This document shows positions 14,082 to 16,404 of a stretch of 16,404 nucleotides of DNA, one piece after another. The position numbers and the translations under genes are program-made. The stretch is from JAQUSX01 sp035446985. GTDB taxonomy: Bacteria > Bacillota > Clostridia > Christensenellales > CAG-314. The DNA is taken from NCBI GenBank assembly GCA_035446985.1, contig DAOTGG010000024.1, positions 1 through 16,404 on the forward strand, given 5' to 3'. The notes beneath the pieces are model-generated. The model worked only from the letters and a program-made list of their open reading frames with translations, was not told the DNA's origin and searched no databases. Every line of letters starts with the position of its first letter. Positions within the stretch are counted from its first letter, which is position 1.

Positions 14082-15223
14082 TGTTTAACCGCCTCCTTGT
14101 CCGCTTTCGTTTTAAAAATTTTATTTTTGAATTTTGCCATAAAGGATTGACCCGCGACTATTATGATAATAATCGCCTGAATAACTTGTATGAGTTCCAT
14201 CGCCACGTCCGTCTGCAAAGCCATAAGGCTGGCTCCCTGTCTTAGATATGACAAAAACAGCGCGGCGAACGGCACCAAAATAGGATTGTTACCCGCTAAA
14301 ATAGCGACGACAAAACCGTCGAAACCATATCCGGGTAACGTTTTCCAGTTGAAACGCGCGTCCATGCTTCCCAGCACTTCAACCGCGCCGCCAAGACCGC
14401 CTAATCCCGCGCCGATAATCTGAGAATAAATTACCGCGCCGCAAGCGTTCAGTCCTGAGAAATTAGCAAAATCCTTGTTGTCGCCAGTCATTCTTATGGC
14501 GTAGCCCCATTTCGTTTTGTATAAAAACACCGCGCATAAAATAGCCGCCGCTATCGCAACAAGTATTCCCGTAGATAAATAAGTTCCGCTAAGAAGTATT
14601 CCAAAACGGTTCGATTCCGGTATGATTTGTGTAGCGATATCGCCGCTGGCTTCGTCGCGAAGAAAATTATTTAAAAAATACATGCCTATCCAAAGCATTA
14701 CGAAATTCAGCATCAGCGAAACGACAAACTCGTTGACGTTAAGTTTGGCTTTTAATACGGCAGGCACAATTCCAAAAACGCTCGCGACAATTATCGCCGC
14801 AAGGCAGGATAAAATCACGGAAATAAATCCGCTCGCGGGCAAATATATAGCGACGACCGCGCCTGTAAGTCCGCCTACATAAAACGCGCCTTCGCCTATC
14901 ATATTAAACTGACCGCACTTTATCATAAGGCTTGCCGCCACACCCGAAAAAATAAGCGGTACGGCTCCGCGCAAAATCTCGCCCCGCCAAAATCTGCTTT
15001 TGAGCGGTCCGAAAAACAGCGTGGAAATCGCTTTTAATGGTTCTTTTGAGCAAAAAAGAAGAATAATGCAAGTTATTCCCAGAGAAATCGCCACCGCGAC
15101 AACAGTTCGCAGTATTGAAAAATAGACGTCTTTTTGTTTTCTCGTGGGACGAATAAAAGCGTCGGATATTTTTCTCCAAAGTTCGGAAAAAAACGTTTTG
15201 AGTTTATTAAGCATAGAAGTCAT
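14078..15223 (-). CDS. Nucleoside-type ABC transporter permease (NupP-like)
   Basis: This 381-residue membrane permease (PF02653) has a charged cytoplasmic N-terminus of about 35 residues, then about ten hydrophobic segments. FNMIGEGAFYVGGL, LNVNEFVVSLMLNFV, GLGGLGGAVEVLG and YGFDGFVVAILAGNNP are the typical segments of NupP-like permeases, the first permease of BmpA-type nucleoside importers. It forms the membrane channel with the NupQ-like protein. The start shares ATGA with the stop of the ATPase gene, and AAAGGA lies upstream. The basic C-terminal tail is usual for such permeases. General sugar permeases share the domain, but these motifs favour nucleosides. Confidence 0.92.
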   Translation of the reverse strand: MTSMLNKLKTFFSELWRKISDAFIRPTRKQKDVYFSILRTVVAVAISLGITCIILLFCSKEPLKAISTLFFGPLKSRFWRGEILRGAVPLIFSGVAASLMIKCGQFNMIGEGAFYVGGLTGAVVAIYLPASGFISVILSCLAAIIVASVFGIVPAVLKAKLNVNEFVVSLMLNFVMLWIGMYFLNNFLRDEASGDIATQIIPESNRFGILLSGTYLSTGILVAIAAAILCAVFLYKTKWGYAIRMTGDNKDFANFSGLNACGAVIYSQIIGAGLGGLGGAVEVLGSMDARFNWKTLPGYGFDGFVVAILAGNNPILVPFAALFLSYLRQGASLMALQTDVAMELIQVIQAIIIIIVAGQSFMAKFKNKIFKTKADKEAVKQ

Positions 15224-16404
15224 TCCGCCATCCTTTCCATCGTTCTCAATCCAAGCATATACAGTCCCAGTTCTTCGTACGTCAAAGCCTTAACGTCGCT
15301 AAACTCCGCAACTATTTTGCCTTGACGAAAAACAAGCACTCGATCCGCCAGTCCGAACAGTTCCGATAAATCGGACGAGACTAAAAGCACTGCTGTTCCG
15401 CTGTCGCGAATCTGAACCAGTTTATTGTGAATAAACTCGATTGCGCCGACGTCTACTCCGCGCGTAGGTTGATCCGCAACTAAAAGCAGCGGTCTATCGG
15501 ACGTTTCGCGCGCTATCACAACTTTTTGAATATTACCGCCCGAAAGCATACCGACGTTCTGCTTTACTCCGTCGCATTTTATGCCGTAATCTTTTCTGCA
15601 TTTTTCCGCAAAAAGATTAATCTTTTTTTTGTTCAAAAAAACGCCGTCGCAAACCTTGCTTACATTAGAAGAAATCACGTTCTCGGCAATCGAAGTTTTT
15701 ACGTCAACGCCAAGTTTCATCCTGTCTTCGGGTATATGACAAAGTCCTAGTTTGCGGATTTTACTTATCTTTTTCTTTTTAATATTTTCGCCGTTTAATA
15801 CGACTTCGCCTTCGTAATTTTTGTCAAAGCCTGTAATTATATTGATTAATTCCCTTTGTCCGTTTCCTTCCACGCCGCAAAGACACAGTATTTCGCCGCT
15901 TTTGCACTCGAGCGAAACGTCGCGTAAAGCATATTTTTCTTTCGTATACGCTTTAGACACATTTTTGACAAACAAAACCGTTTCTTTTGGTTTCGCAATG
16001 GTTTTTTCGACTTCGCGAATAATATCTCTGCCAACCATAAGGCGGGAAATTTCCTCTTCGCTTATATCGCAAACGTTTTTCACAGCGATAAATCTTCCGT
16101 TACGCATTATCGTAATTCTGTCGCAGATTTGTTTGATTTCGTCAAGTTTATGCGTAATCATTATTATCGTGTATCCGTTTTTTCTAAGCAGTATAAGCTG
16201 TTTGAAAAATTCTTGCGTTTCCTGCGGCGTAAGTACGGCTGTTGGTTCGTCGAGAATCAAGATTTTACAATTTCTGAATAATGTTTTAAGTATCTCGACT
16301 TTCTGCTTTTGAACTATGGATAAATCGCCCACGATTTTGTTCGGCTCGACAGACATTCCGTATTTTTCGGTCAGTTCGACGAGTTTCTTTCTTGCGGCAG
16401 ATCT
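15220..16404 (-). CDS. Nucleoside-type ABC transporter ATPase, two ATP-binding domains (partial, N-terminus beyond right edge)
   Basis: The visible 394 residues, entering with RSAARKKLVEL, hold the end of the first ATP-binding domain: signature region DLSIVQKQKVEILK, Walker B ILILDEPTAVLTPQE and the switch histidine in MITHKLDE. The complete second domain follows. Its Walker A is degenerate (GVEGNGQREL, lacking the GKS/T), its signature is LSGGNIQKVVIARE and its Walker B reads VADQPTRGVDVGAIEFIH with Gln for the catalytic Glu. Such degeneracy and the PTRGVDVGAIEFIH motif are usual for BmpA-type nucleoside ATPases (B. subtilis NupO, formerly YufO). About 510 residues are normal, so some 110 are missing. 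An internal ATG at 16356 is not the start, since the family sequence continues upstream of it. A substrate-binding lipoprotein gene may lie upstream. Confidence 0.94.
   Translation of the reverse strand, partial: RSAARKKLVELTEKYGMSVEPNKIVGDLSIVQKQKVEILKTLFRNCKILILDEPTAVLTPQETQEFFKQLILLRKNGYTIIMITHKLDEIKQICDRITIMRNGRFIAVKNVCDISEEEISRLMVGRDIIREVEKTIAKPKETVLFVKNVSKAYTKEKYALRDVSLECKSGEILCLCGVEGNGQRELINIITGFDKNYEGEVVLNGENIKKKKISKIRKLGLCHIPEDRMKLGVDVKTSIAENVISSNVSKVCDGVFLNKKKINLFAEKCRKDYGIKCDGVKQNVGMLSGGNIQKVVIARETSDRPLLLVADQPTRGVDVGAIEFIHNKLVQIRDSGTAVLLVSSDLSELFGLADRVLVFRQGKIVAEFSDVKALTYEELGLYMLGLRTMERMAE

Overview
The window is a moderately AT-rich bacterial chromosome segment. The standard genetic code fits: TGA ends several genes, for example at 2313, 13134, 14078 and 15220. 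An Enterococcus/Clostridium-style V-type ATPase operon, AGGAGG-type ribosome sites and Firmicutes-like neighbours (sua5, rpiB, a LacI/ribokinase/ABC transporter cluster) point to a Clostridia-like Firmicute, probably an uncultivated anaerobe. The lineage is inference only.

Layout. Positions 1-6238 (minus strand) hold rpiB followed by a V-type ATPase operon, read right to left: H(G)-I-K-E-C-F-A. Subunit A runs off the left edge, and B and D are presumably beyond it. The order matches the Enterococcus hirae ntpFIKECGA order. Positions 6349-7344 hold sua5 (minus), just upstream of rpiB, with no obvious terminator between them. Positions 7539-8114 hold a metal-dependent cyclase-family hydrolase (minus) with its own promoter and terminator. 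Positions 8214-9359 (plus) hold a two-gene unit: a small unknown membrane protein and a calcineurin-like phosphoesterase. Positions 9613-9687 are tRNA-Asn(GTT) with its own promoter and a hairpin terminator that can work in both directions. Positions 9838-16404 (minus) hold a tightly packed operon, read right to left: ABC ATPase (incomplete at the right edge), two permeases of the nucleoside (BmpA/NupOPQ) type, an ADP-ribosylglycohydrolase-family protein with a long N-terminal extension, a ribokinase and a LacI-type regulator.

How the genes work together. The right-hand operon reads as a nucleoside or ribosyl-compound uptake and cleavage system: import by the ABC transporter, cleavage of the N-glycosidic bond by the ADP-ribosylglycohydrolase-fold protein (inferred), ribose phosphorylation by RbsK, and control by the LacI protein. 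Ribose-5-phosphate could then be isomerised by RpiB, encoded in the left-hand operon. The V-ATPase K subunit carries every ion-ligand side chain known from the E. hirae Na+-ATPase, so a Na+-coupled machine is likely.

Promoters. Four good sigma70/sigmaA-type promoters with 17-bp spacers can be read (sua5, cyclase, the 8214 gene, tRNA-Asn). In two of them (sua5 and the 8214 gene) the expected transcription start falls on the A of the ATG and no Shine-Dalgarno is visible, so leaderless mRNAs are predicted. No CRISPR array, insertion sequence, phage gene or rRNA was found.
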